From contig JAXGGA010001610.1 of assembly GCA_038373865.1 (NCBI GenBank), positions 1 through 64,000 on the forward strand: 64,000 bases of DNA, in the 5' to 3' direction. Positions 24,679 to 37,448 of the stretch are shown here, piece after piece. This DNA comes from Uloborus plumipes (lineage: Eukaryota > Arthropoda > Arachnida > Araneae > Uloboridae). The translations under genes were made by a program, and so were the position numbers. The first letter of the stretch is position 1. Each line of letters starts with the position of its first letter. Under the pieces are notes generated by a model. It searched no databases. It was not told the DNA's origin and worked only from the letters and a program-made list of their open reading frames with translations.

Positions 24679-26686
24679 TGATTATTTATCGAAATTCACT
24701 TATTACATTACTTTTAATCTTAAAGCTGGTATAAATTGTTAACTTTTTAAGAAGATCTGGTTTCTGAGTCACTTATTTTGAAAAGGTAACAGCCCTATTT
24801 CTGATCTCATCTGTTTCTTTTGCAAAGGGGAGTACTCTCAATTTTAGTTTACTGATTTTTTAAAGCTATAATCGATAACAAGTCGTTTTAATTAAGCACA
24901 ACACTGTCGCAAATACCTACTAAAACAAAATCGCAAAAGATAAGACCAGTAACATTTTCCAAACTTTAATTAGTTGTTTTTTTTAAAAATAAGTTACTAA
25001 TTTATAACAAAGTTCCTCACTTATTTTAACATCTAAAGTTATCTTTTGCAAGCATGATTAAATTTCTAAACAATGACACTGAAATTCGGTGTTCTGCACT
25101 GTAAGAAAATCAGTTTGTCAAAGGATATCATTAAAAGTAACACCAACGAAAAAAAATAATCATAAATAAATGAATAAAAATAATTTCAAAAAATGCATTA
25201 GCACTTTTTAGATAACTAGTTTTTAAGCAAATAAGTTCCTTATAACGAGAAAAATGTACGCGAATCGTCAGTAAAATGTCATTTTAACCTTCGATTGAGG
25301 ATAAATGAAGAGTTTTATATAGCCATTACTTTTATTTTCAAAACACCACGTGTTGCAAAATTGTTCTATTTTGCAGTCGCGTGAATTCAAATTGACACAT
25401 ACCCTCTATTAAATGTCTCACTTTTGACTTCTGAAGCTGAGAGTGATTCAAAAGTCATTCATCTCTGAAAGAGAGAAAAACCTTGAATGAATTCATATAA
25501 AACCTAAAGCATGTTTTTGTCACAATACACTGCTGCTTCCTCATCAGAACCAAATATTTTTGAAAATGTCCTCCTCAATTGCTGATTTGTGTTTAATGCT
25601 GCCTTTGCATCAAGTTTTCTAAAGCCTTCAAATATGGTCGAAGAAGTCATGATTACATGCTTAGTAAGAGAATGTGGAGCAAAAAGAGATACTTACATTT
25701 TTCAAAATGAGCTAAGTGGAAATTCGCATTGAAAAACATAGTTTACAAAGAAATAATGTATTTCAAACTGAACCTTGCATTGAAGCATTCTTTTTCATTT
25801 TTGGCAGTAAATTTGTACTTTCAAATGAAATTGATAATTTAACTATCTTACAAATGAAATATTTTCTGCTTGATTGTTAAAAATGATTTTCTTCAAATGA
25901 ATCAATGCAGAGATGAAAGAATAGTTATAAAATAAATGAATGTACAATGAAATGAATAGATTAATATATTAGTAAGCATATAAGTGAGTAAAACAATGAA
26001 TGATTAAATAAATAAAAGAATGGAAGAATAAATAAGTGAATGCATAAATGAAAGAATGTAAATGAATTAATCAATGAATGAATACGTAAATGATTCAATA
26101 AATAATAAGTTCACGACTTTCTTGCTGTGTGGTGAGCTTTTTGCACTGATGAAGTGGCTCCATTGTAACATTGAAATAGCTGTATGCTGTATTTTCTTGC
26201 CAATTTGCATTTTATTTACGTTGTTTCATATGTAAGTTTTTGTTACGTTTAATTTTCTATGCTTTAAAAGAAATTTTTGTTGTGGTTGGGAGCCGTTTTT
26301 ATAATTTTCAATTAGTTATCCCTAAAAAACGTGTAATATTTACGCCTAAAACAGTAAAATAGATAGAAAATCGAATGCAGTTTGTATCTGAGAGCTTACG
26401 ACTCAGATACTTACAGCGGATATGCAGATTGCTCTCTACCGATGTTAAAAAAATTTAAAGGGTAACTAAAAGTCGGTTAAGAGAAGGGGAAAAATAGCTG
26501 AAGACGCACATTCGGAGCACTATATGGCGTAAAGCTATAAAACGAATAAGAATAGCTGAAGACGCACGTTCATTGCTCTATATGCCGTAAAGTTATAAAA
26601 CGAAAATGTCTCTTAGTGTATCTCTTTGAGCAGCGAGCTAGCGAGAAGATTAAATATTCCTACGTGAATAATGTAAACAAAAAACA

Positions 26687-26724
<38 letters not shown>

Positions 26725-28876
26725 AAGCGTCTACTGCAGGGGGTGGTGCCCATCCTCTTTCTGGCCGAGGGCAGCACCTCATATTAGAATTATTCTCGCT
26801 GGCAAGAACACGTGTAAAATTTCAAAATGTTAAATTATTTTCTAAATAACATGGAAAAATATAGAACAGGAAAGAAAATCACAAACCAGAAAATGTTGTT
26901 ATCATTACTGTATGCTTGTGCGTGTTTTTTAGAAACCAATTTTTGAATATTTGGGTCTAATTTCGTGACGTCACTTCTTTAGCTATTTGATTTTTAATAT
27001 TGAATAAAACAACGGGCCAGATGTTTTCGCTTCGCTGTCCGGAAGTAACCCACGACCGTAGATTGTGCGCAACTGGATTACTGGATAAATATATTAGCTT
27101 ATTTAAGAAAATAACTTTTAAAATTTTCGGGTTTTTCTTTTTTCTGTAATTCCACCACAATCAGTGCTTTCGCAGTTCCTTTTTATAATTTTGCTAGGAT
27201 TACATTTTTGCTCGAGTTGTCTTATTTTTTCTGCTCTTGTATTATAGTAGCTCTCTACATTGCTACCTCTTTTCAGTGGAATAGATGTTACAAAGCACTG
27301 ATATGAAAAAATCCACGTTTAAAAGGGTGTAAAAACACAAACGCTCTATTTTTGAAGAATGTAAATAGAAAGTTAATTGTACATTGATTAAGGTAAAAAT
27401 CTAACCAATATTGATACTTGATTTTGTAAAAATACATACTGTATGAGGGCTGTTCTTTAACAGACTAACGGCAACTTTACTGCACAGTTTTTTTTTTTTG
27501 TTTGTTTTTTTTTTCTAAGATCTATAAACGCAACACCAAAGTATAAACTATGAAAAAAGTAGTTCTATTTTTTATTGAATTTCAAATAAAAATATTTTGC
27601 TTATAAACTAAATTTAAAACAAAAAACAAAATCAAACTGTCGAAAACATGTTACAAAGCACACTGTGCATTGTTACTTAAAATAAGAATAACATTTTTTT
27701 ATTTGACTAATGCAATTCAATTGAAACCTTCATATTTCAAAACCATTTCCAATTATTCCATGGTCAAATTTGTTGTCGCCTCCTTTCAGCACATTTTTAA
27801 TTAAGCTTTATTCTTTTCTCATTTCAAATTTAGTACAACAAGCAGCCAACAAAACACATTTCTAGGCAATCAATGAATGTTCTGATATTAAAGGCAGTGC
27901 CCTCAAGCTGACGAAAGTTAATTGACAGCAAATTATTGTGCCTCCTTTTCAAACATTGAAGTTTATCTAGATTCAATGTCCTTTCTTATGTCAAGAGCAA
28001 GGGTCATCAGCGAAATGTGCAATTATTTGTTTCGAATCAAGGCATCTGTACCTCCTCTGAGGTAGAAAAGCAACTGTTTAACTCTTTTGATGATTGAAAG
28101 TTAGTCTTGTATTATTGATATTGATAGCGTTACTTTCACTTCCTTTAAGAAAAGTTCGTCTTCAAATCTAAGAAATTTCACGCTTGCATGGTCACGCATG
28201 TAGTCAAATAGTATTTCTTATAAGTTTTGCACGTAGTATCATCGTTATGCACGCTTCCCAATAACACTTTCACTACAACTGCTTGACTGAAATTCTTTGA
28301 AGCATATACTACATCGTATATTATCATATATTCTCTTAGCTCATTTTAAATGAGCTATTGAGAGCAAAAGCGGTGTAAGTCATTTTAAGAATAATTTGTT
28401 GTATTTAAATAATCAGAAATTAGTTTTGATCTCATTCTAGTCCATGCGAAAGTTACGTAGGTACAAGTTCAACCATTTGCCAAAAGCATCAATCATAAAA
28501 CGGAACAGCAGTACTATTTCGTGCAGAAAAAGCTACCATCAATTGCTCAAAACTTCGTTTTGTAAACTTACACGACTTTTTCTCTCAACCACTTTTATGG
28601 TTAAATGAAATGAAACAACATGTATTAGAGTACAATAAAAATATTTAGAAAGAGATAAAAACTCTGCAAACATTTGTTTCTAGGCTATCCAATGCAAGCC
28701 TCTTTGTTAGTGCATAAAGAGAAAAATGGTCAACAAGACCAACCCACCAACAGTCCAGAGCACTGGGACATGTTCCCTCATCCATGTCAGGATTCCAACC
28801 CAGAGCCTTCCCATCCGTAGTCAGAATTCTGTGACCTCTAGACAAGATGGCCGGTGCCAACAATGCTGCGGTGCAC
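24679..28876. other. intergenic, low complexity only
   Basis: No gene or element ends recognised. From about 25900 to 26105 there is a loose ATGAATGAATAAA-type low-complexity stretch. A local duplication (ATAGCTGAAGACGCAC, then CTATATG.CGTAAAG.TATAAAACGAA) occurs at about 26495-26545 and 26552-26605. Confidence 0.45.
26689..26720. repeat. (TG)16 microsatellite
   Basis: A perfect TG dinucleotide run of 32 bp followed by CGTG. Confidence 0.97.
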
Positions 28877-28989
28877 TACCCAAGTAGCATCAACTCATCG
28901 GATTTTGCTCGGCCGATCATCCAACTCCTCGTAAACTGATCCCGTAACGCACAATGACATCGTTCTGATCAGTGTCCGAACACGGTTTT

Positions 28990-29250
28990 CGATGAGCTAC
29001 TTTTCATCGGAAAGTGATATCCTTCCGATCGACTTTCCCGATGAAAATAAGCCGAGCTATATTCCATTGGAAAACAATATCCTTCCGATCAAATTTCCCG
29101 ATGAAAATATGCCGAGCTATATTCCATCGGAAAACGATATCCTTCCGATCAAGTTTTCCGATGAAAATTAGCCGAGCTATATTTCATTGGAAAACTATAT
29201 CCTTCCGATCAAATTTCCCGATGAAAATATGCCAAGCTACAGAAAATTGG
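28990..29250. repeat. 60 bp tandem repeat, four to five copies
   Basis: The unit contains ATATCCTTCCGATCAA, CCCGATGAAAAT and GCCGAGCTATATTCCAT(C/T)GG. Because 60 is divisible by three, it yields an open frame with a 20-residue periodic peptide at 29014-29268. I regard this as a by-product. Confidence 0.9.
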
Positions 29251-29375
29251 AAGGTACGGGGGTGCTAAATGCTAAATGCCAAGCTACAGATTTCATCGGA
29301 AAGAGGTCGTAAGGATCAAATTTTCTGATGAAAATTTTCCCAATCTCAAATTTTTATTAAATATGCAGTGTTGGT

Positions 29376-31811
29376 TAGGGTGGGCCGAAAAAACACTTTT
29401 TTTTATTTCGAATTTGTAATAGCGCGGAAAAGTTGCGAATTATGAAGACAAAAAGAAGGAAAAAAAATTATCGAAATCGGTTGATATCTTCCGATCGCGC
29501 ATAAGCCCTAAAGTTTGACAAAAAATGAAAAAACTTCATTTTCGAGATTTTTTTTTAAATTTTTGCATTTGATGTTTTCGAAATGTAATAGTGCGGAAAA
29601 ATAGCTAATTGTAAGGACAAAAAGAAGGAAAAAAAAATTTCGAAATCCATTGATATCTTCCGATCGCGCATAAGGCCTAAAATTTGACAAAATATGAAAA
29701 AAACTTCCTTTTTGCAAAAAAATTTTGAATGAAATGTTTTCATAATTTTTTCGCGCGGAAAAGTTTATAATTATGAAGACAAAAATAGGGATAAAAAAGA
29801 GGAAAAAAAATTATCGAAATCGATTAATATCTTCCAGTCGTGCCTAGGGCCTAAACTTTGACAAAATATGAAAAAAAAACATAATTTTTGCGATTTTTTG
29901 TTTAATTTTTTGAATTAGATGTTTTCGTAAGGCAATAGTTTGTAACGTTTACTAATATAGCCTTAAACCATTGTGCTTTGATTTTGTTTTGGTCAGTTAA
30001 TATCTTCCGGTTGCGCATTAACCCCAAAATTACCCAAAATAATAATTAAAAGTTACATTTTTACGCGTTTTTGGTTTTTGATGAATAATTTTTTGTGAAA
30101 CAACCGTAGTATTTTTTGAGACAGACTGACAATAATATAGAAAAATAAACTATCACAGGTTCAGTCGATGTTATCCAGTTGCGAAAAGCCTTAGAAACTC
30201 TCATGCGCAGACGTCGGGCAGCAATCCAGGCAACGTCGCTTGCCTGGCTACGGCTTTTTTCCACTCCATCGCCGCCTACCTAGGACCATGTCAGCTGTCT
30301 GCCTATATTGTTTTTTCAGTCTGCACTTCTATGTAGTAATCGCAGTGTACTATTATTTAGTTCAATTCTAGCTGTTTTGATTTTGAAAATCTTGTAGTCT
30401 TCTGTAATGATGTAGTTTCCTGCTGTGTGTGGACTCTGTGATTTAACAAAAAGTTATGTAATAACAAGACAAATATTTGGCTGCGCCACTTTTGGCACTC
30501 CAAAGAACTGCCATCAACCTAACTGCCTACTGGTGAAGACACCATTATTAATTTCTAGTCCCAAATTTAACCTTCCTTGAGTACGGCACCTAATGATGTC
30601 CTTGCCAGTGGACGGCTTGTTTGATGGCAGTTCTTTTGGAGTACCAAAAGTGGGGCAGCCAAATATTGGTCTTGTTATTAGAGTATTCGTCTTGTTATTT
30701 GGCCCGTCCATTGTATAACTTTTTCGTTAAATCACCGAGTTCACACAGAGCAGAAAACTACATCATTACAGAAGACTGTAAGAATTTCAAAATGAAAACA
30801 GCTAGATTGAACTAAATAATAGTACATTGCGATTACTACATAGAAACGTAGACTGAAAAAACAATATAGGTAGACAGCTGACTTAGTCCTAGGAAGGCGG
30901 CGATGGAGTGGAAGAGAGCCGTTGCCAGGCGAGCGACGTTGCCTGGATTGCTGCCGGACGTCTACGCATGAGAGTTTCTAAGGCTTTTCGCAACTGAACA
31001 ATATCGACTGAACCTGTGGTAGTTTGTTGTTCTATATTATTGTCAGTCTGTCTCAAAAAATAATATGGTTGTTTCACAAAAAAATATTCATAAAAAACCA
31101 AAAACGTGAAAAAATGTAACTTTTTTTAATTATTTATTTTGGGTAATTTTGGGGTTAATGCGCAACCGGAAGATATTAACTGACCAAAACAAAATCAAAA
31201 CACAATGTTTTAAGGCTATATTAGCAAACGTTACAAGTATTGCATTACGAAAACATCTAATTCAAAAAATTAAACACAAAATCGCAAAAATGATGTTTTT
31301 TCATATTTTGTCAAAGTTTAGGCCCTAGGCACGACCGGAAGATATTAATCGATTTCGATACATTTTTTTTTTCCTCCTTTTTATCCCTCTTTTTGTCTTC
31401 ATAATTATAAACTTTTCCGCGCGAAAAAATTATGGAAACATTTCATTCGAAATTTTTTCAAAAAAAAATCGCAAAAATGAAGTTTTTTCATACTTTGTCA
31501 AATTTTAGGCCTTATGCGCTATCGGAAGATATCAATGAATTTCGTTAATTTTTTTTCCTTCTTTTTGTCCTTACAATTAGCTACTTTTCCGCACTATTAC
31601 ATTTCGAAAACATCAAATTCAAAAATTTTTAAAAAAATCGCGAAAATGAAGTTTTTTCATTTTTTGTCAAACTTTAGGGCTTATGCGCGATCGGAAGAAA
31701 TCAACCGATTTCGATAATTTTTTTTCCTTCTTTTTGTCTTCATAATTCGCAACTTTTCCGCGCTATTACAAATTCGAAATAAAAAAAAAAGTGTTTTTTC
31801 GGCCCACCCTA
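29376..31811. mobile_element. 2.4 kb palindromic foldback element (palindrome A)
   Basis: It begins TAGGGTGGGCCGAAAAAACA and ends with the complement. An exact 8 bp duplication GTGTTGGT (29368-29375, 31812-31819) flanks it. The two arms are about 1.15 kb each and nearly identical in inverse order; the centre is about 30550-30590. Each arm is built from four diverged units of about 165-175 bp with GATATCTTCCGATCGCGCAT and TTTGACAAAATATGAAAAAA. The 8 bp duplication suits hAT- or P-like integration. No transposase is encoded. Open frames inside are chance products. Confidence 0.88.
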
Positions 31812-31832
31812 GTGTTGGTCTCATTAATTGCA

Positions 31833-31983
31833 GACTTGGTGGCGTGGTGGTAGAGCGTTGGCTTTCTGCGCCGATAACCCGGGTTCGATCCTAGAGTTTG
31901 CCAGTCGCACCTGGTTGGGGTCGCACTACGTCTGCAAAAGGTTGTGCCTCTACTGCAGTCCCATTTGAAAAAAAAAAAGAAAA
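31833..31983 (+). mobile_element. tRNA-derived SINE
   Basis: The head reads TTGGTGGCGTGGTGGTAGAG (box A) and CCCGGGTTCGATCC (box B) at tRNA spacing. A roughly 80 bp body follows, ending in an A-rich tail near 31967-31983. This is the layout of a Pol III-transcribed SINE. Its head differs from the tRNA-Ala-like units at 16-19 kb, so it is a separate family. Confidence 0.75.
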
Positions 31984-32386
31984 TGATCCAAAATTCATCG
32001 GCATGGAACTAAACTGCTCGTATATTGATCCAACTCTCATCGTATTTTAATCCAAAATTCATCGCCACGGAGCTACACTGCTCGTATATTGCTCCAACTC
32101 TCATCGTATTTCGAGCAAAACTCATCGGATTTTGCTGCTCGAATTCTGTTTGGTCAATGAGACATATTGGAGCAATTCCCGATGAGAACTCATCGGAATC
32201 CGGTCATCGGCCGATGAGAATTTCATCGGATTTCGATGAATGGCCGATCATTGGCCGATGAGATTGTGCTGCTAGGGTATGCAACAACTTTGACTTAGAT
32301 TACAGTGCACTGTTTTGCCTCATCTTATAATTCTAAAGCTATTCTATTCATTCGTTAGAGTACTGTCGAAAAGCGTTTAGCTTTAA

Positions 32387-34386
32387 GAGCCGTTTTTTTT
32401 AAGAATCAGGCAGTCAAAAAACTTGATATTTTTTATTTTGCTGAAATTTTCAGAATATGGTCTTTATTTAAAATTATTAAGTACGTGTTTTTTAATTTTT
32501 GCAAAATTTTTCTTTCTTTCCGTTTTGAGAGGTCAAAGTTGGATTTTCCTCTTTTTTTCAATAAAAGCATGTCTACTTAGATAAGGCAATACTTTTTGCT
32601 TTAGGAGTGAACCGTGGAACTGACAATTATTTTGTGTTCTACTATACCCCCACTAACTGTAAGTACATAAATATTTGTGGACGACTCTTGGCGCGGAGGT
32701 CAAAGGTCACTCAAAGTTGTACGAAAAATAGTTTTTTAATGCAACTTTGACCGACCAAATCTTCTTGTGGCAACAGTGAATCACTGTAGTGTATATATCA
32801 GTAAATACTCACTAAAGGTTAGTATCCGAAAACATAAAGATATGTGTGGTTGATATTTTGCTCATTGAAATATTTGACTCTGAAATTGCAGAAATCGCAA
32901 AATCACATGACTTTGAGGGTCATTATCTTCTTGCACCATGAGTGGCCAGATATAAAACTAGCTGGAGTAGAAGCTTTTCTTGTCCCAGAAACACAATTAG
33001 TTAACAAACCTATTTCTACTTCTTCAGTTTTTACATAATTCGGCTCTAAACTTTGCAAAATGAGTGTTTTCGGCGTTATAGAAAAAAGGTCAATGACCTG
33101 TTTTAAAGTATGTAATTCTATTATTTATAGCACTATTATATCACAAAATCCTAACTAGCTGAAATCGCATCTAAAGATGGTTATACAGTTGAAACCAAAC
33201 TTAAAAGGAATTCCCTAAAATACTCAGCATTCGTCACAAACTATGTTTTTTATTTGTCCAGGCGACGGTTTTTTTACATATCTTTATTCCGTTTGGCTCC
33301 AACATGGTAAGCAATTTATGCACTTCTTGTTGCTCTAGTTGCTGTAAAACAGGAAAACAATGTATCTTAAGTCTGATATAAAGTAATGTATCCTGTTATA
33401 TCAAGTTTATAATGCTAAAAGAATATTTTGAAATGGATCAAAGACATAATAAGCATTGTAAACTGGAGCCGAACGGAATAAAGAGATGTAAAAAAAAAAA
33501 GTCTCCTGGACAAATAAAAAATTTAGTTTTTGACGTATTATGAGTATTTTCGGGAATTCATTTTCAGTTTGGTTTCAACTGTATAACCATCTTTAGATGC
33601 CATTTCAGCTAGTTAGGATTTTGTAATATAATAATGCTACAAATAATAGCATTACATGCTTTAAAACAGGTAATTGGCCTTTTTCCTCTTAGGCCAAAAA
33701 ACACTCATTTTGCAAAGTTTAGAACTGAATTATACAAAAACTGAAAGAGTAGCCATAGGTTTGTTAACTGATTGTGTTTCTGGGACAAGAAAGGCTTCTA
33801 CTCCAGCAAGTTTTATATCTGGTCTGGTCACTCATGGTGCAAGAAGAAAATGACCCTCAAAGTCATGTGATTTTGTAATTTCTGCAATTTCAGAGTCAAA
33901 TATTTCAGTGAGCAAAATATCAACCACAAATATCTTTATGTTTTCGGATACTACCCTTTAGTGAGTATTTACTGATATATACAATACAGTGGTTCACTGT
34001 TGCCACAAGAAGATTTGGTCGGTCAAAGTTGCATTAAAAAACTTTTTCGTACAACTTTGAGTGACCTTTGACCTTTGCGCCAAGAGTTGTCCACAAATAT
34101 TTATGTACTTACAGTTAGTGGGGGTATAGTAGAACACAAAATAATTGTCAGTTCCACGGTTCACTATTAAAGCAAAAATTATTGGCTTATCTAAGTTGAC
34201 ATGCTTTTATTGAAAAAAAGAGCAAAGTCCAACTTTGACCTCTCAAAACGGAAAGAAAAAAAATTTTTGCAAAAATTAAAAAACACGTATTTAATAATTT
34301 TAAATAAAGACCATATTCTGAAAATTTCAGCAAAATCAAAAATGTCAAGTTTTTTGACTGCCTGATTCTTAAAAAAAACATGGCTC
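32387..34386. mobile_element. 2.0 kb palindrome flanked by TTAA (palindrome B)
   Basis: Arms of about 0.92 kb start GAGCCGTTTTTTTTAAGAAT and end with the complement, around a central spacer near 33301-33463. TTAA lies immediately outside both ends (32383-32386 and 34387-34390), and the flanks diverge beyond it. This suggests a TTAA-specific (piggyBac- or Kolobok-like) non-autonomous element. Alternatively TTAA is simply the last part of the inverted repeat. No coding capacity recognised. Confidence 0.8.
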
Positions 34387-34390
34387 TTAA

Positions 34391-37129
34391 GTAGAGAACT
34401 GTATGTGAAACAAAAGTAAAGTGTTTGAGAATATTTACTAAATTTATTTCTGTCGAGTAAATAATATTCAAAGGAAAAAGTTTAAATCTTTGGAAAATCA
34501 ATAGCAAAAAGCTTGAAGGGAAGAACATAAACTTATTTTGAACTACTGGCCCAACTTATACTACTGGCCCTTGCATGCCAATATGGCGACTTTGGTGAAG
34601 AAGAAAAGTTTTCAGTACCCCGCAATTGTGTTACATTAAAGCGGACAATGCTATCAATACAAAAATATGTAACATCAGCCAAACTGTTCGAAAAGAAGTA
34701 AGAGTGAGTTTTTGTGAGTTAAAATATCCGATTGTGGTTAATTTTGGGAAAACTAAACATTCTTGCTGATGCAAAAATTTCGATCTTGCTAAACTAGTCG
34801 GTCCTGTAAGACAGTTCGAACAGTCGAGTTTCTATTGCATCAATAGAAGGGATAATTGCGTATTACTTAAATTCAGTTGCAAGGTACTTGATACGTCAAA
34901 ACGAAAGTACGCAGTTAATTCTATTACTGCTCAAAATAATCAAGAAAACTGGAAATGACACATCGTTACTAGATGACAATAGAATTTCAATCACACGCAT
35001 ATTAAAGGGAATATGCCGATTTGAAATTTTCGGTACTTCCCTCAAATGAGGAAAATGTTTTCTTTCTTAGCACGAATCGTTTAATTTAATGTGAAATATT
35101 CTAATATTGATTCTGACCGTGAAGGAAATGAGGAACTTTTAATGCTTTCTAAATTGTGTTTTTCTAACAATTTTTAGGTTTCAGAAGCTGACGGTAACTC
35201 AATGACATTTCAATACTAAGAAGTGAATGAGGAACTGAAATTGATTTTTAAATCGTGTAGATCTGCCAATTTCAAAGCTTCAACAAGCAAGAGAATGATG
35301 AAGTTCTATTGGTTTTTTTATTTAGTGTCACTTTTAATTTCTCAAAAATTGGTACTACTTAATAAATGAAGAAGCTGTTCGTCTTTTGGTGTAATGGGAG
35401 TGAAATTTCAGTTTGCAATGGAAGTAGTGGTACGAGAAAGGATTGGCGTCGAAATTTGAAGCTGTGAGAATGACTTTTTAATCTATTTTTCAAAAACTTC
35501 AAAATCCTAAATTTCAATTTTTTAGTTATGCACACGTTTCAAGGTCTTTTCTTCTTCCAGAAATCAGTTAGTCCGATAAATTTACAACTGAGTACAAAAG
35601 CTCCCCGTCAGGTTTTGAACCTCAATTGAACGTACCCTTTGCGAAATATATCTCTCTTATCTCTTGACGCTCGTTTAACACTATGAACAATAGAATAATT
35701 TATTAAGAAAACTTGCAGCATTTTGTGACTGCGACAGGTAAATTTACCGTGCCCGAGACACTATTTGTATACATGGAGGACCAGGACCCAATACATTCAG
35801 CCTCGATCTTCGAAGCCTAACGAATAGGGCCAACCCGTGGACCTCACAAGGCGCAGATTGCGTTATTGAAATTTTTAGAAGAGCGTTTTAAAGTGTACTG
35901 TACAGTGTCTTTTTGGGGGCCTTTCGTTCTTTGGCACTGTTCCATAGCGTTTTAACTGACCCGACATCGCTATTGGTGGGGTATGGGAGTCCCTGAAAAT
36001 CTACAAGCAAATTTGAAATCATTCCATCTATACAGAATTAAGTTGAAAAACATGTTACGAAACCACTTTAAATCTAAAACTTCGTGTTTTTAAGTTAGCT
36101 AGGAGCTTGATAAAAAACATTGCAAAAGGCCCTACATTTCTTTTTCTTTCTTCAAATTCTTTTTTTTTTTTTTTTTTTTTATAAAGAAGCTATCTAATAT
36201 TTCGCAAGAGATAACGGGGAGTTTTCTTCAACGTAATACACTCCCTCCTATTGACGGCTTAAATTGGAGGTAAGGGATCAACTACCCCCTCACTTTCAAA
36301 ATTAAAGAGGCTTTGCACTTCCCTTTTTCAAAGTTTAAAATTAACGATCAATCGAAAAGTAATAGAATTGATGGAGAAAAATTAACTTAGCAAATGTGTG
36401 TGATTTTTTTTCTCCTTTTATTATTGCATAAAAATAATAATTGACTTTGAATTGAATATAGGAAGTCTACTTTCGTAATCTATTTTGGTTTTCGATGCCT
36501 TGTCCCGAATTTTTGTAGAGCAAGTTATTTAATCAATAATAGAGTTAAAATAATATTGCCCAGTTAAAAAATTACAACCTTTAGATACTCCGTCCACATA
36601 ACTTCGCCCGTCAATAGAGAAACCGTGCAGTATACAGCAAATTTATTGCCATAACGTAGTATAGCTTCAATTTCCTTCTACGTTTCCTGAGCAGTATTAC
36701 TTTTTTATTTGTTTTAACGAATTTACGTCTGTAACGAAGTTTTTATTCAGTTAGTTCAACTTTTCTGCGAAAAAAAAAAAAAAAAAATACAGAAGCAGTC
36801 GTCTAATTGCCATCTTTCCTAGTTGCAGAATAAAATCATGTCGAAATAAGACAAAATAATACCGAGCTTAAAAAAACGGATCTTGTTAAGGTGTTATTTT
36901 TTCCAATTTCATTTATAGCAAAGAAAAAAATATAAAAAGTGTCCAAAACCTAAACATTGACATTTTCCTTGACTTCGGACAAAAAAGGGTTTCATTTGTT
37001 GCTAAACACCTCCGATATGACACTCGCACACATACAAGATAAATCGCCCGAAAGATAACAAGCACAAGTTAATGGTAAATTCATAAAAAGGGGAAAACAT
37101 CGAACCAATCAATTTTCAATCGAATTTAG
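34391..37129. other. intergenic upstream of FAR, no gene seen
   Basis: No coding block or transposon end recognised. Poly-T tract near 36163-36181 and poly-A tract near 36772-36787. Confidence 0.45.
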
Positions 37130-37340
37130 GTTAAAACTTTTTCCACCCCCTAAAGCACTCGAGAAGGTGAAAAGAAAACCAATGCCCAGGTATGCACCCC
37201 CTTTCCGTGGGGTCCGAAGATGGATAGCAAAGATTTGGAAAGAGCGCATGGATTTCAAGGTCGCGCGTTGGACAGAGGGCGTCTTTCGTAACGCGCCAGT
37301 TTAAAAGCTCGCACAGCCGGTGTCGACGCACGAAAACAGT
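37130..37340 (+). promoter_or_regulatory. FAR promoter / 5' UTR region (candidate)
   Basis: The 200 bp before the start codon is clearly richer in C+G and CpG than its surroundings. A TATA-like TTTAAAAG occurs at about 37300. No transcription start can be fixed from sequence alone. The region overlaps a 110-codon minus-strand frame that I regard as spurious. Confidence 0.35.
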
Positions 37341-37448
37341 ATGGAAACGCAGAGCGAGCACAACAAACGTGGCTTCAATAGCCGGATTGCCGATTTTTAC
37401 GATGGCAAGACTATATTTGTCACTGGCGCGGCTGGATATCTTGGCGTG
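37341..37448 (+). CDS. fatty acyl-CoA reductase, exon 1
   Basis: Thirty-six codons begin at an ATG in good context (AACAGTATGG). An in-frame GTG 21 bases upstream is not a plausible eukaryotic start. The peptide starts METQSEHNKRGF and ends IADFYDGKTIFVTGAAGYLG then V. The TGxxGxxG motif is the NAD(P)H-binding glycine loop of the extended short-chain dehydrogenase fold, and FY-x-GK-x-IF-x-TG is typical of animal fatty acyl-CoA reductases. These enzymes reduce fatty acyl-CoA to fatty alcohol with NADPH, usually at the ER or peroxisome membrane, for wax, ether-lipid or pheromone synthesis. The donor GTAAAT follows at phase 0 and joins exon 2 in frame. The exact FAR paralogue cannot be named. 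Confidence 0.88.

Larger units (their letters stand above)
28877..32279. mobile_element. TIR element with 60 bp satellites, host of nested inserts
   Basis: The left end reads TACCCAAGTAGCATCAACTC then ATCGG. The right end, complemented, reads TACCCTAGCAGCACAATCTC then ATCGG. This is a 25 bp imperfect inverted repeat. Subterminal parts are full of CATCGG and CCGATGA motifs on both sides. A 2.4 kb palindrome (29376-31811) and a SINE (31833-31983) are inserted, leaving about 0.8 kb of original element. TA flanks the CCC core on both sides. No transposase seen. Confidence 0.65.

Noticed and set aside
29014..29268. 84-codon frame encoding a 20-residue repeat
   Set aside because: It is a direct consequence of a 60 bp non-coding tandem repeat whose unit length is a multiple of three.
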